64,000 nt of DNA, taken from the NCBI GenBank assembly GCA_013822015.1, contig PNJU01000009.1, positions 1 through 64,000 on the forward strand. Reading direction: 5' to 3'. The notes under the pieces are model-generated. The model worked only from the letters and a program-made list of their open reading frames with translations. It was not told the origin of the DNA and ran no database searches. This document shows, piece by piece, positions 16,976 through 26,581 of this stretch. The position numbers and the translations under genes are program-made. The DNA comes from Candidatus Puniceispirillum sp. (GTDB taxonomy: Bacteria; Pseudomonadota; Alphaproteobacteria; Caedimonadales; UBA1908). How positions within the stretch are numbered: position 1 is the first letter of the stretch; the number at the start of each line of letters is the position of its first letter.

Positions 16976-17043
16976 AGAAATTTCCCCTTCTCCAAAGACT
17001 TGTGCTAGAAACTAGCCTTAGTGAGTTTCTTGTGCGAGTCAAT

Positions 17044-17757
17044 ATGGAATTTATGAGCCCCCTTGAAAAAGGTCGCCTTGTCAAAAGATATAAGCGGTTT
17101 TTGGCCGATGTGATTCTTGAGGATGGCAGCCTGATCACGGCCCACTGCCCCAACTCAGGATCCATGCTGGGTGTGAAGGAAGAAGGCGCGACCGTTTGGC
17201 TGAGCAAAAGCGATAACCCGAAACGGCGCCTCGCCTACACATGGGAGCTCATCGAGGTAGACGGGGCGCTCGTGTGCGTCCACACGACCCAGGCCAACAA
17301 GGTGGTGGAAGAAGCCCTTCTTGCCAAAACCATTGAGCCCCTTGCCCCCTACACCCACATCCGCCGCGAAGTCGCTTATGGCACAAACTCGCGCATCGAT
17401 TTTTTACTCACAGGTGAGGGACTGCCCGATGTGTATCTGGAGGTCAAAAGTGTGACCTTGAAGCGTGAAGGCATGGCGCAGTTTCCAGACGCCGTGACCA
17501 CCCGCGGCCAAAAGCATATGGAGGAGCTGGCGCGTATGGTGACAGACCACGGCGCCCGGGCCTGCCTTCTCTACGTGGTCCAACGCCCAGACGCCCAAGA
17601 CTTTTCCCTGGCGCGCGACATTGACCCCGCTTATGCAAAGGCGGCGGCAAGGGCCAAGTTGTGCGGGGTGGAAGAGTTATGCTATGGTTGCGATGTTACA
17701 ACAATGGGCGTCACACTCACGCGCCCCCTTCACATAATAAATGAGGTTACCGCTTAA
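17044..17757 (+). CDS. sfsA: SfsA family DNA/RNA nuclease
   Basis: 237 residues. GRLVKRYKRFLADVILEDG, AHCPNSGSMLG, YGTNSRIDFLL, YLEVKSVTL and FPDAVTTRGQKHMEELARM are the conserved SfsA blocks. The E-V-K within YLEVKSVTL fits the PD-(D/E)XK nuclease core. SfsA was named as a sugar-fermentation stimulation protein and binds DNA nonspecifically. The start is set at ATG 17044, since upstream codons in this frame are not conserved in the family; ATG 17053 is an alternative. The gene is directly followed by map with a 1-bp gap, so the two are probably co-transcribed. Confidence 0.93.
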   Translation: MEFMSPLEKGRLVKRYKRFLADVILEDGSLITAHCPNSGSMLGVKEEGATVWLSKSDNPKRRLAYTWELIEVDGALVCVHTTQANKVVEEALLAKTIEPLAPYTHIRREVAYGTNSRIDFLLTGEGLPDVYLEVKSVTLKREGMAQFPDAVTTRGQKHMEELARMVTDHGARACLLYVVQRPDAQDFSLARDIDPAYAKAAARAKLCGVEELCYGCDVTTMGVTLTRPLHIINEVTA

Positions 17758-17758
17758 A

Positions 17759-18541
17759 ATGGAACAAAGCGTCTTTGATTATGAGGGCGAACGCGTCACA
17801 CTCCACACGCCCCAAGAATTTGCAAAAATGCGCGATGCTGGGCGTCTGGCCAGCCAAGTGCTGGATCACATCACTCCCTTCATCAAAGAAGGTGTGTCAA
17901 CGGGCACCATCAATGATATCTGCCACGATTTTATCATCTCCCACGGCGCGGTCCCGGCTCCCCTTCACTATAAGGGATTCCCTAAGTCCGTTTGCACCTC
18001 CGTCAACCATGTGGTGTGTCACGGTATCCCGAGTGAACATAAAATCCTGCAAAAGGGCGACATCATCAATGTGGACGTCACAGTCATTTTGGACGGATGG
18101 TATGGGGACACAAGCCGCATGTTTTGCATCGGCAAGGTTCCCCTGCTGGCGGAAAAATTGGTGAACGCGACCTATGAAGCCATGATGCGCGGCATTGAAG
18201 TGGTGCGTCCCGGGGCGACCCTTGGTGACATTGGTCACGCCATCGAGACTTTTGCCCATAAACAGCGTTACAGCGTTGTGCAAGATTTTTGTGGTCACGG
18301 CATCGGGCGCACTTTCCACGCGGCCCCCAATGTGCTGCACTACGGCGATCCTGGGGAAGGCCTGGTTTTGCGCGAGGGGATGTTCTTTACCGTTGAGCCC
18401 ATGATTAATGCGGGGGGCCCGGCCGTGCGCATTATGCCCGACGGCTGGACGGCGGTGACACGTGACCGGAGCCTGTCTGCCCAGTGGGAGCACACCATTG
18501 GCGTAACGGAAAACGGATACGAGATTTTCACCGTTTCTTGA
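17759..18541 (+). CDS. map: Type I methionine aminopeptidase
   Basis: 260 residues. Removes the initiator methionine from nascent proteins in the cytosol. The five metal ligands are all in place: two aspartates in NVDVTVILDGWYGDTSRMF, His in CGHGIGRTFH, Glu in FTVEPMINAG and Glu in QWEHTIGVTENG. Catalytic His is in LHYKGFPKSVCTSVNHVVCHG. Length is normal for bacterial MetAP type Ia. ATG 17759 is used, one base after the sfsA stop, with GAGGT about 12 nt upstream; an earlier in-frame ATG at 17741 lies inside sfsA. glyQ follows on the same strand. Confidence 0.96.
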   Translation: MEQSVFDYEGERVTLHTPQEFAKMRDAGRLASQVLDHITPFIKEGVSTGTINDICHDFIISHGAVPAPLHYKGFPKSVCTSVNHVVCHGIPSEHKILQKGDIINVDVTVILDGWYGDTSRMFCIGKVPLLAEKLVNATYEAMMRGIEVVRPGATLGDIGHAIETFAHKQRYSVVQDFCGHGIGRTFHAAPNVLHYGDPGEGLVLREGMFFTVEPMINAGGPAVRIMPDGWTAVTRDRSLSAQWEHTIGVTENGYEIFTVS

Positions 18542-18597
18542 CCTTTTAACCGGGACAAGGTAGCGTGCTGTAACCTATGCCAGAATGAATCAACCCT

Positions 18598-19473
18598 ATG
18601 AAAAAGAATTTTAAAAGCTTTCAAGACATTATCCTGACCCTGCAAAATTTTTGGGCGCGCCGTGGGTGTGTCATTCTCCAGCCCTATGACATGGAGATGG
18701 GTGCAGGCACCTTTCATCCCGCCACAACCCTCAAATGCTTGGGGCCCCAGGCCTGGAACGCGGCCTATGTCCAGCCCTCAAGGCGCCCCTCCGATGGACG
18801 TTACGGCGAAAACCCCAACCGCGTGCAGCATTTTTACCAGTTTCAGGTCATCCTAAAGCCCTCGCCCCAAAACATTCAAGAGATATACCTTGAAAGCCTG
18901 GCCGCCATTGGCCTTGACACCAGTCTTCATGATATCCGTTTTGTGGAAGATAACTGGGAAAGCCCAACCCTTGGTGCCTCAGGACTCGGGTGGGAGGTGT
19001 GGTGTGACGGCTTGGAGGTCACCCAGTTCACCTACTTCCAACAAATGGGCGGTATTGCCTGCGATCCGGTCAGTGGCGAGATCACATACGGCCTGGAGCG
19101 CCTTGCGTGCGCGGCCCAAGGTCTTGATGATATTTTCAAGATCGCTTGGAATGATCCGGACGGTCCTTCGCCCATGACCTACGGGGATGTTTACCGTCAG
19201 AGCGAGCGGGAGTTCTCCGCCTATAACTTTGACGAGGCCAACACCCAGAAGCTTTTTGCCCACTTTGAGGACGCGGAAAACGCCTGCAACGCGCTTTTGG
19301 CCAAGAATCTGTCCCTGCCTGCCTATGACCAGTGCATGAAGGCAAGCCACCTGTTTAACCTTTTGGATGCCCGCGGTGTCATCAGTGTGCTTGAGCGCGC
19401 CAGCTTCATCGCCCGTGTGCGTGCGCTCGCCAAAGGGTGCTGTGAAGTATTTTTAGAAACGACAAAAGCATGA
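18598..19473 (+). CDS. glyQ: Glycyl-tRNA synthetase alpha subunit
   Basis: 291 residues. Catalytic alpha subunit of the bacterial tetrameric (alpha2beta2) class II GlyRS, which charges tRNA-Gly. Diagnostic segments are [55 protein letters not shown] and [14 protein letters not shown] (class II motif 2), then [11 protein letters not shown]-type motif [12 protein letters not shown] and ITYGLERLA (motif 3). The gene overlaps glyS by the 4-base ATGA, indicating translational coupling. No strong Shine-Dalgarno is seen before this ATG. Confidence 0.97.
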   Translation: MKKNFKSFQDIILTLQNFWARRGCVILQPYDMEMGAGTFHPATTLKCLGPQAWNAAYVQPSRRPSDGRYGENPNRVQHFYQFQVILKPSPQNIQEIYLESLAAIGLDTSLHDIRFVEDNWESPTLGASGLGWEVWCDGLEVTQFTYFQQMGGIACDPVSGEITYGLERLACAAQGLDDIFKIAWNDPDGPSPMTYGDVYRQSEREFSAYNFDEANTQKLFAHFEDAENACNALLAKNLSLPAYDQCMKASHLFNLLDARGVISVLERASFIARVRALAKGCCEVFLETTKA

Positions 19474-21575
19474 CCCAGTTATTTGTTGAGATTTTTTGTG
19501 AAGAGATCCCCGCGCGCTTTCAAACCCGTGCGGCCCAGGATTTTGAGCGCCTTGCCAAAGACGCGCTGACGAAGGCAGGCCTTGCGCCCACAACTTTTAA
19601 AACGGCTGTGAGCCCTAGACACCTGGCTCTGGCTGTAGAAGGCTTGGCAAGCGAAATTGCACCCCAAACCGTTGAACGCAAAGGGCCACGCACAGACGCA
19701 CCCGAGGCGGCCATTGCGGGTTTTCTAAAGTCGGCGGGCGTGACGCTTGAGGCGTGCGCGCGCGAAGAGTCACCCAAGGGCACGTTTCTCATTGCCCGCA
19801 CCCATGTGCCAAGCCGCCCCACACGAGAAATTCTCACCCCCCTTTTGGAGGAGCTGATCCTGTCCTTCCCATGGCCCCAAACCATGCGGTGGGGAACAGG
19901 CACAAAAGGCTGGGTGCGCCCGGTTCACAGCTTAGTAGCGCTATTTAACGGCGAGGTCTTGCCAGTCACCTTACGCTTTGGCGAGCGCGAGGACGCGCCG
20001 CGCATTGTGGCGGGACGCACAACCCAGGGACACCGTTTCCTAGCACCCGCCCCTTTTGAGGTCTCCTCCTTTGACGATTACGTGACAAAGCTGGAAGCGT
20101 CCCATGTGCTTGTCCTGCAAGACACGCGCCGCGCGCGCATTGAGACAGCTCTTGCCTCTGCCCTGGAAGGAACAGGGCTTCGCTTATCCTCCTATCCTGG
20201 CTTACTCGAAGAGGTCACAGGCCTTGTGGAGTCACCACATGTTTATCTTGGTACCATTGACGCGGCCTTCATGACCCTGCCTAAGGAGATTCTGGCCACC
20301 ACCATGCGGGTGCACCAGCGTTACTTCCCCTTGGAGGAAGAAAACGGACGCCTCGCACCCCGCTTTGCCTTCGTGGCGGCCTCACCTACCCAGGATGCAG
20401 GGGCGCTGGTGACCCAAGGCAACGAGCGCGTTTTGCGGGCCCGCCTGTCGGACGCGCTCTTTTACTATGACCTCGATCGCAAGACGCCTCTAAGGGTGCA
20501 CGCTCAGAAGCTTACCTCCCTGGTGTTCCATGCCAAGCTTGGCACCATGGCTGAAAAAGCCGCACGCCTTGGCGCCCTTTGCGCCGATCTTGCGGGCATG
20601 ATGGGCATTGATGCGGCTCTTGCCAAGGACGCGGGTCTCTTGGCTAAGGCGGACCTTGTCACGGGTGTTGTGCACGAGTTCCCTGAAATTCAAGGCATTA
20701 TGGGCGGTTACTACGCCCGCGCCCAAGGCCTTGATGAGACTCTCGCCTGCGCCCTTGCCCAGCAATATCTGCCAAAGGGACCTGAGGACGCGCTGCCTGA
20801 AGGGGTTTTATCAAAGGTCTTGGCCTTGGCCGATCGCCTCGACACCTTGGTGGGCTTTTGCGCTGTGGGTATTATGCCCACGGGTTCGGGTGACCCCTTT
20901 GCCCTGCGCCGCGCAGCCCTTGGCATTTTGCGCCTTCTGGAGGACGCGTCCTTTGACGTTTCCCTGCCAGACCTTATTGAGAAGGCTTACGCCCTTTACG
21001 GCGCGCAGAGGGCATTTGGTGAGGCCAAGCCTTTGCCCCTTGAGGACACCCAAAAGACCCTCCTTGCCTTTTTTGAGGAGCGCCTCAAGGTCCTGTGGTC
21101 CAAAGACTTCAGACCCGATCATATTGCCGCCGCTGTGCGCGTTCATGACCCCATCTGGCAAGCCCACGCACGGGCCAGCGCACTCAAGGCCTATTTTGGT
21201 CACAACCAAGACAGCGCCCGTCTTCTAGCGGCCTTCAAGCGTGGTGCAAATATCCTGCGCCTGGAAGAAGAAAAGGACGGCGTTTCATACACAGGCGCCT
21301 TGCCCCAGGAAGCGCTTTTCCAACAAGACGTAGAAAAAGCCTTCTTTAAGGCCCTGAAAGACACCGAAAAGGCCCTCGCCCCCCTTCTTGCGGCAAAGGA
21401 CTTTCAAGGGTGTCTTAAAACCCTTTCCACCCTTTCTGGTCCCATCGACACCTTCTTTGATGATGTGACCGTCAATGACGACGCGCGTGACGTACGTCGC
21501 AACCGCCTTGCGCTTTTGGCATACTTTAAAGAGTGTCTTGAGCGCGTGGTTCACTTTAGAAACTTGGAGGACTAA
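19470..21575 (+). CDS. glyS: Glycyl-tRNA synthetase beta subunit
   Basis: 701 residues, normal length for GlyS. Begins with [18 protein letters not shown], the conserved GlyS start (LL-EI-TEE-P). It also has [52 protein letters not shown] and [20 protein letters not shown]. An HD-like region ([16 protein letters not shown]...[20 protein letters not shown]) is followed by [15 protein letters not shown] and the C-terminal anticodon-binding region. It provides tRNA recognition for the GlyQ catalytic subunit and is co-transcribed with it. Confidence 0.97.
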   Translation: MTQLFVEIFCEEIPARFQTRAAQDFERLAKDALTKAGLAPTTFKTAVSPRHLALAVEGLASEIAPQTVERKGPRTDAPEAAIAGFLKSAGVTLEACAREESPKGTFLIARTHVPSRPTREILTPLLEELILSFPWPQTMRWGTGTKGWVRPVHSLVALFNGEVLPVTLRFGEREDAPRIVAGRTTQGHRFLAPAPFEVSSFDDYVTKLEASHVLVLQDTRRARIETALASALEGTGLRLSSYPGLLEEVTGLVESPHVYLGTIDAAFMTLPKEILATTMRVHQRYFPLEEENGRLAPRFAFVAASPTQDAGALVTQGNERVLRARLSDALFYYDLDRKTPLRVHAQKLTSLVFHAKLGTMAEKAARLGALCADLAGMMGIDAALAKDAGLLAKADLVTGVVHEFPEIQGIMGGYYARAQGLDETLACALAQQYLPKGPEDALPEGVLSKVLALADRLDTLVGFCAVGIMPTGSGDPFALRRAALGILRLLEDASFDVSLPDLIEKAYALYGAQRAFGEAKPLPLEDTQKTLLAFFEERLKVLWSKDFRPDHIAAAVRVHDPIWQAHARASALKAYFGHNQDSARLLAAFKRGANILRLEEEKDGVSYTGALPQEALFQQDVEKAFFKALKDTEKALAPLLAAKDFQGCLKTLSTLSGPIDTFFDDVTVNDDARDVRRNRLALLAYFKECLERVVHFRNLED

Positions 21576-21578
21576 CCC

Positions 21579-21992
21579 GTGACACTACCCGTACATGTTC
21601 AAGAAGATCTGATTGCCGCCGCCAGAGAAGTCTGCGCCAAGGCCTATGCCCCTTACTCAAAACACCGCGTGGGCGCGGCGGTCCTGACCCAGGAAGGCAA
21701 CATCTACCAAGGGTGTAACGTTGAAAACGCCGCCTATCCTTTGTGCGTGTGCGGCGAGCGCAATGCCATTGCCAAAGCCATCAGCGAAGAAGGCCCCTCC
21801 ATGCAGCTCAAGGCCGTTGCCATCATTAACGGTGAGGAGAAGGTATGCACACCCTGCGGCGCGTGTCGTCAAGTCATCTCTGAGTTTGGCCAAAGCACAC
21901 AAGTGATTTACATGGGCGCCCAAGGATGGACAAGTGTGCCTATCTATACGCTTTTGCCGGGTGTTTTTGAATTCGAGCCTGAGGTCGCATAG
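21579..21992 (+). CDS. cdd: Cytidine deaminase
   Basis: 137 residues. Homotetrameric zinc cytidine deaminase of pyrimidine salvage. YAPYSKHRVGAAVL and GCNVENAAYPLCVCGERNAI contain the C-x-E catalytic motif; CTPCGACRQVISEFG supplies the PCxxC zinc ligands. The usual A before the catalytic Glu is G here (CGE). GTG start with TTGGAGG 8 nt upstream and only 3 bp after glyS, so it is the last gene of the glyQS unit. Its 3' end overlaps the convergent methyltransferase gene by about 49 bp. Confidence 0.95.
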   Translation: MTLPVHVQEDLIAAAREVCAKAYAPYSKHRVGAAVLTQEGNIYQGCNVENAAYPLCVCGERNAIAKAISEEGPSMQLKAVAIINGEEKVCTPCGACRQVISEFGQSTQVIYMGAQGWTSVPIYTLLPGVFEFEPEVA

Positions 21993-22744
21993 CCCTCTGT
22001 GGCTACCTGCCCCAGGGGACCCGCCTGGGGCACAAGCCCTTCTGGCAAAAAGATACGCCGTCCCAGTGACGGTGTTTTCGTTTCAATTTTAGCAATCATC
22101 TTTTTATAAGAACGTAGCATCACAAGCCCGCCAACTTTCTTAATACATGCATTGCCAAAACGCTCCAAGGTCTCATGGGCTTTGGGTGACAAAAGGGGCA
22201 CCGTTGGTGGGTAAAAGAGACAGTAAACTGGCTTATCGGGTGAAAAGCAGGCCTCTTGGGCGAGGGAATACAGCTGGCGTCCTGCATAAGGCGTTCCGTC
22301 ACCAAAAGGATTGTGGGGGGAGCGTGCCCAAAAACCGCGGCGGTTTGGGGCGCAAATAATGAGCTCCCCTCCCGCCACAAGCACACGCCACGCTTCTTTA
22401 AGCAGCGCATGTGGGTCGGGCGCGAACTCTAGGGCGTGAATCAGCAGCAGCTTATGAACGCTATTGTCAGGAAGCGCAATGCGGTCAACGGGACAAAGGC
22501 ATGTGGCATTTGGCCCTTCCACGGGCCAGGGGCACACACCAAGGGGTGCCGGCATCAAACAAAGAGCGCGCTCAGCTTCAAAGGAAAAATCGCTTAAAAA
22601 AGGCACGCCATATCCAAAGGCCACAAGGGTTTGCCCATGGACATCCCCCCACATATGACGCAAATGCTCCATCACCACACGGGTGACCATCCGCCCCCGG
22701 GGGGAGGCGTAGAAGCCATAGAGCTGTTCAACGTCGATCCACAC
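21944..22744 (-). CDS. Class I SAM-dependent methyltransferase (type 11-like)
   Basis: 266 residues. The core has a SAM-binding segment near residue 40 (TLVAFGYGVPFLS, with the usual GxGxG weakened), an acidic/loop segment CPVDRIALPDNSVHKLLLIHALEF, and the post-motif EAWRVLVAGGELIICAPNRRGFWARS. These match the methyltransferase type-11 family seen widely in Alphaproteobacteria, often near glyoxalase genes. The target is unknown. It starts with MWIDVEQLYGFYASPRGR, the conserved family beginning. The 3' end overlaps cdd tail to tail. Confidence 0.82.
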   Translation of the reverse strand: MWIDVEQLYGFYASPRGRMVTRVVMEHLRHMWGDVHGQTLVAFGYGVPFLSDFSFEAERALCLMPAPLGVCPWPVEGPNATCLCPVDRIALPDNSVHKLLLIHALEFAPDPHALLKEAWRVLVAGGELIICAPNRRGFWARSPHNPFGDGTPYAGRQLYSLAQEACFSPDKPVYCLFYPPTVPLLSPKAHETLERFGNACIKKVGGLVMLRSYKKMIAKIETKTPSLGRRIFLPEGLVPQAGPLGQVATEGYATSGSNSKTPGKSV

Positions 22745-22883
22745 GGCATAAAACTCCTTTGTACTCTTTACATTTTAGCAGAAATATGACTCCAGGTGGT
22801 CAATTACTTTCCACCTTTTTTACAGTGACGTAAGTGCCAAACTTGGCTAGACTAGAGGAAATAAGATAAACAGGGAGATAACT

Positions 22884-23723
22884 GTGGACCGTATGCTGCT
22901 TAGATCAGTTCTCATCGGGGTTGTCGGCGGCCTTGCGGGAAGCGCGTTCTACTTTGCCTTTGTGCTCCCCAAAGAACTCGAAGAAAACCCAGATATCATA
23001 TACGGCAACGTGGACATTCGTCAGGCAGATTTGTCTTTTCGTGTTTTTGGCCGCATTGACACCCTGAAGGTTGACGAAGGGGACCGCGTGAAGGCGGGCG
23101 ATCTTTTGGCGATTCTTGATAAAAAACCCTATGAAGATAAAGTGGCTGTGGCCAAGGCGGCTCTCAACCAAAATGAGGCGGCCTACAATAACGCCCAGAG
23201 CATTAGCGAGCGTAAACGAAAACTCGCAAGTTCTAAGTTTGCCTCCACGGAAGACTACGAAACAGCCAAGGCGGCGGCTGATGAAGCACGCGCCCAAATT
23301 CATTCGGCTGAAGCGGCCCTTAGTAGCGCTCAAACAGATTTGTCCGACACCGAAGTCGTGTCCCCCAGCGACGGCACCATCATCAGCCGTGTTCAAGAAA
23401 AGGGCACCATTGTGAACGCCGGACAAACGGTTTTTGTCTTGTCCCTGGACAATCCCATGTGGGTGCGCGCCTACATCCCTGAGCCATATTTGGGGCGTAT
23501 TAAGTTGGGCATGAAGGCCCACGTCTTCACGGACTCGCGGCCCGACAAGCCCTATACGGGACAGGTGGGCTTTGTGTCTCCCGTGGCGGAATTCACGCCC
23601 AAGAATGTTGAAACGCCTGAGCTGCGCACGCAGCTTGTATACCGCCTGCGCATTATCATCACTGACGCAGACGCTTATCTTCGCCAAGGCATGCCCGTGA
23701 CCGTTAAGTTCCTACAAGGCTAG
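22884..23723 (+). CDS. HlyD/YbhG-like membrane fusion protein of an ABC exporter
   Basis: 279 residues. One N-terminal membrane anchor (LLRSVLIGVVGGLAGSAFYF), then a periplasmic adaptor: biotinyl-lipoyl-like half motifs (VDEGDRVKAGDLLAILD and VVSPSDGTIISRVQEKGTIVNAGQ) flanking a coiled-coil hairpin (about 85-150), then a beta-barrel segment (WVRAYIPEPYLGRIKLGM). GTG start with GGGAG 6 nt upstream. It opens a four-gene operon with a double ABC ATPase and two ABC-2 permeases, the same order as E. coli ybhGFSR. It likely bridges the inner-membrane transporter to an outer-membrane channel. Substrate unknown; E. coli YbhFSR has been linked to drug and cation efflux. Confidence 0.9.
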   Translation: MDRMLLRSVLIGVVGGLAGSAFYFAFVLPKELEENPDIIYGNVDIRQADLSFRVFGRIDTLKVDEGDRVKAGDLLAILDKKPYEDKVAVAKAALNQNEAAYNNAQSISERKRKLASSKFASTEDYETAKAAADEARAQIHSAEAALSSAQTDLSDTEVVSPSDGTIISRVQEKGTIVNAGQTVFVLSLDNPMWVRAYIPEPYLGRIKLGMKAHVFTDSRPDKPYTGQVGFVSPVAEFTPKNVETPELRTQLVYRLRIIITDADAYLRQGMPVTVKFLQG

Positions 23724-23727
23724 TCCC

Positions 23728-25458
23728 ATGGGCCACGAGGGAATTCTCATCACAGGCCTGAGTAAACATTTTCCCGACAGTAAAATCACGGCCCTTCGCG
23801 ACATCGAGGCCCGCATCGAACCTGGCCGCATCACGGGCGTTGTGGGCCCTGACGGCGCTGGTAAAACAACGCTTTTGCGCCTCATTGCAGGCCTTTTTAT
23901 CCCCACCACTGGAGACATTCTCGTGCGGGGCCTCAACACCCAAACCCAGGCGCCCCAGATTCAAACAACCCTTGGCTATATGCCACAAAAATTTGGCCTT
24001 TATGAGGATCTAAGTGTTGAGGAAAATCTGATCCTCCATGCGCAACTTAAGGGCCTTCCAAAAAGTAAGCTTAAAGAGACCTTTGAGACCTTTTATGCCT
24101 TCACACGTCTTGGTCCCTTCAAAGATAGGTTTGCTGGCAATTTGTCTGGGGGCATGAAGCAAAAGCTCGGCCTTGCGTGCGCCCTTTTAAAAGAGCCAAA
24201 GATTCTCCTGCTTGATGAACCCAGCGTGGGTGTGGATCCCCTTTCAAGGCGCGATCTTTGGGCCATGGTGAAGGCCTTTACGCAAAACGGCACAACCGTT
24301 GTGTGGAGCACAGCTTATTTGGATGAGGCGCAGCTGTGCGATGATGTTCTTGTGCTGAATGAAGGACGCCTTCTTTACACTGGCCCGCCACACACCCTCA
24401 CCAAACGCATGGAGGGACGCATTTTCCAAACAGCGGCACCTGTTCACAACAAGCGTGCGGTTTTACAAAAAATACTAGAGGCGCCTGAGGTCATGGACGG
24501 CCTGATCCAAGGGAAAGGCTTACGGGTGCTCCTTAAACAAGGCGCCACGCCTGATGACATCCAGATTCCTGAGAAACCTCAAGAATGGGTCCCGAGCCCG
24601 CCCCACTTTGAAGACGCTTTTCTGGATATTTTGGGAGGCATTAAGGAGCGCAAGTCAATTCTTGCTTCCCTCATCCCGCCCCTGCCGGCGTCCGACGAAA
24701 GCGTTATCTCTGCCCAGGATCTCACCAAACGCTTTGGTGCCTTTACCGCGGTTTCCCACGTGAATTTCCAGATCAAACCCGGTGAAATCTTTGGGTTTTT
24801 GGGGCCTAATGGCGCTGGCAAGTCGACAACCTTTAAGATGCTGTGTGGGCTTCTCACCCCCACCGATGGCAGGGCCCTTGTGTTTGGGCGTACCATGCGT
24901 ACCGCCAACGCGCTGGCCAAGCGCCGCATTGGGTACATGGCCCAGAAATTCTCTCTTTATGGCGATTTGAGCGTGAAACAAAATCTTGATTTCTTTTCAG
25001 GCGCCTACGGTCTTTACGGCAAAGAGCAGGCCAACGAAATCAACGCCATGGTTGAGACCTTTGAGCTCACCCCCTACCTTGACACGGCCGCCCAAACCCT
25101 GCCCCTTGGGTTTAAGCAGCGCCTGGCCCTTGCCTGCTCCGTCATGCACAGGCCCGAGATCCTTTTCTTAGATGAACCCACCTCCGGCGTGGACCCCATT
25201 ACCCGGCGCGAGTTCTGGCTGCACATCAATGGCATGGTTGAAAAAGGTGTAACCGTGATGGTCACGACGCACTTTTTGGATGAGGCGGAATTTTGCGACC
25301 GGGCATGTTTGATTTACCGAGGAAAAATGATCGCCCTGGGAAGCCCTGATGAGCTAAAGGAGATGGCGCGCACAAAACCTGATCATATTCCAAGTCTTGA
25401 GGACACATTCATAGAGTTGATACAAAGATATGACAAAGAAAATCCCCTTTCTTCCTGA
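23728..25458 (+). CDS. ybhF: Fused double ABC ATPase, YbhF-like
   Basis: 576 residues, two ABC domains in one chain as in YbhF (about 578). Domain 1: Walker A GPDGAGKTT near residue 49, signature LSGGMKQKLGLACAL, Walker B ILLLDEPSVGVDP. Domain 2: GPNGAGKST near 362, signature LPLGFKQRLALACSV, Walker B ILFLDEPTSGVDP. The second signature replaces LSGG with LPLG, also seen in this family, so the two ATP sites are asymmetric. Walker A of domain 1 has D for N. It energises the two ABC-2 permeases encoded next; its 3' end overlaps the first permease gene by 29 bp. Confidence 0.92.
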   Translation: MGHEGILITGLSKHFPDSKITALRDIEARIEPGRITGVVGPDGAGKTTLLRLIAGLFIPTTGDILVRGLNTQTQAPQIQTTLGYMPQKFGLYEDLSVEENLILHAQLKGLPKSKLKETFETFYAFTRLGPFKDRFAGNLSGGMKQKLGLACALLKEPKILLLDEPSVGVDPLSRRDLWAMVKAFTQNGTTVVWSTAYLDEAQLCDDVLVLNEGRLLYTGPPHTLTKRMEGRIFQTAAPVHNKRAVLQKILEAPEVMDGLIQGKGLRVLLKQGATPDDIQIPEKPQEWVPSPPHFEDAFLDILGGIKERKSILASLIPPLPASDESVISAQDLTKRFGAFTAVSHVNFQIKPGEIFGFLGPNGAGKSTTFKMLCGLLTPTDGRALVFGRTMRTANALAKRRIGYMAQKFSLYGDLSVKQNLDFFSGAYGLYGKEQANEINAMVETFELTPYLDTAAQTLPLGFKQRLALACSVMHRPEILFLDEPTSGVDPITRREFWLHINGMVEKGVTVMVTTHFLDEAEFCDRACLIYRGKMIALGSPDELKEMARTKPDHIPSLEDTFIELIQRYDKENPLSS

Positions 25459-26581
25459 TATCAATCTGCGCCGTGTGCGTGCCCTTGTGATCAAGGAGAT
25501 GTACCAGATCGTGCGCGATCCCAGCAGTATTCTCATTGCTTTTGTGTTTCCCCTCATGCTGATGTTTTTGTTTGGATACGGCGTTTCTCTTGATCCAAAA
25601 CACGCCCGTATTGGCGTTGTGATGGAGGATCCAAGCGCGGATGTTGAGGATTTTATCGCGTCCTTTCAACAGTCTCCGTACTTTGAAATCGTGCGCGTGG
25701 ACACGTCCCGCCACAAGGCGGCCGAGTCGATTATGTCCGAGGCCGTGGACGTTCTCATCATCGGACCCAGTAACTATGAGATGAGAAGTGCGTCAGGCAA
25801 GTCGCCCGCGCCCATTCAAATCATCACCGACGGTAGTAAACCCAACACATCGGGACTGCTTTCAAACTACATACAGGCCGCATGGCAAATCTGGCTTGAC
25901 CAGCGCATGCGCGCGCGCGGCGAGGAGCTCACGCCTCCCGTCCAGATTCAAGCGCGCGTGTGGTATAACCCCGCCAGCATTAGCCGCTATTTTCTCCTGC
26001 CTGGATCCATTGCGCTTATCATGACTATCATTGGTACCCTCCTAACAGCCTTGGTTGTGGCCAGAGAGTGGGAGCGCGGCACCATGGAAGCCCTCATGTC
26101 CACCCCCATCACCATCTTTGAGATCATCATCGGCAAGCTTATTCCCTACTTCTTCTTGGGTCTTTGCTCCATGTCCGTGTGCGTCTTTTTATCCATCTAC
26201 ATCTTTGACGTACCCTTTCGGGGATCGCTCATCTTACTGCTGCTCGTTACCAGTATCTTTTTGTACGCGGCGCTCAGCCTAGGCCTTCTCATCTCAACGG
26301 CGGCGCGCAATCAATATGTTGCCTCTCAAATGGCCTTGTATACGGCCTATCTACCCGCCTTCATGCTTTCTGGATTTATTTTTGAAATCAGCGGCATGCC
26401 TGCAATTTTGCGCCTGGTTTCATCTCTTTTGCCCGCCCGCTATTTAGTCAGCATCCTCCAAACCATTTTCTTGGCCGGCGACTTGCCAAGACTGATTCTA
26501 GTTGACTGTGTTGGTATTTTTGCCATTGGCACCGTCTTTGTGATTTTTCTTATAAAGATGACACGTAAGAGGATTGATTAA
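25430..26581 (+). CDS. ybhS: ABC-2 type permease, YbhS-like
   Basis: 383 residues. ABC-2 layout: one N-terminal helix after a cytoplasmic amphipathic start (ALVIKEMYQIVRDPSSILIAFVFPLMLMFLFGYG), a large periplasmic loop (about 45-170), then five C-terminal helices. These include AREWERGTMEALMSTPITIFEIIIGKLIPYF, the conserved coupling helix. The start overlaps the ATPase gene and the stop overlaps the next permease start by one base, giving tight translational coupling. It forms a heterodimeric inner-membrane channel with the following protein. Confidence 0.9.
   Translation: MTKKIPFLPDINLRRVRALVIKEMYQIVRDPSSILIAFVFPLMLMFLFGYGVSLDPKHARIGVVMEDPSADVEDFIASFQQSPYFEIVRVDTSRHKAAESIMSEAVDVLIIGPSNYEMRSASGKSPAPIQIITDGSKPNTSGLLSNYIQAAWQIWLDQRMRARGEELTPPVQIQARVWYNPASISRYFLLPGSIALIMTIIGTLLTALVVAREWERGTMEALMSTPITIFEIIIGKLIPYFFLGLCSMSVCVFLSIYIFDVPFRGSLILLLLVTSIFLYAALSLGLLISTAARNQYVASQMALYTAYLPAFMLSGFIFEISGMPAILRLVSSLLPARYLVSILQTIFLAGDLPRLILVDCVGIFAIGTVFVIFLIKMTRKRID

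Noticed and set aside
22905-23687. 260-codon minus-strand frame opposite the HlyD-like gene
   Set aside because: Plus-strand frame has clear membrane-fusion-protein motifs and operon context; the antisense frame is chance.
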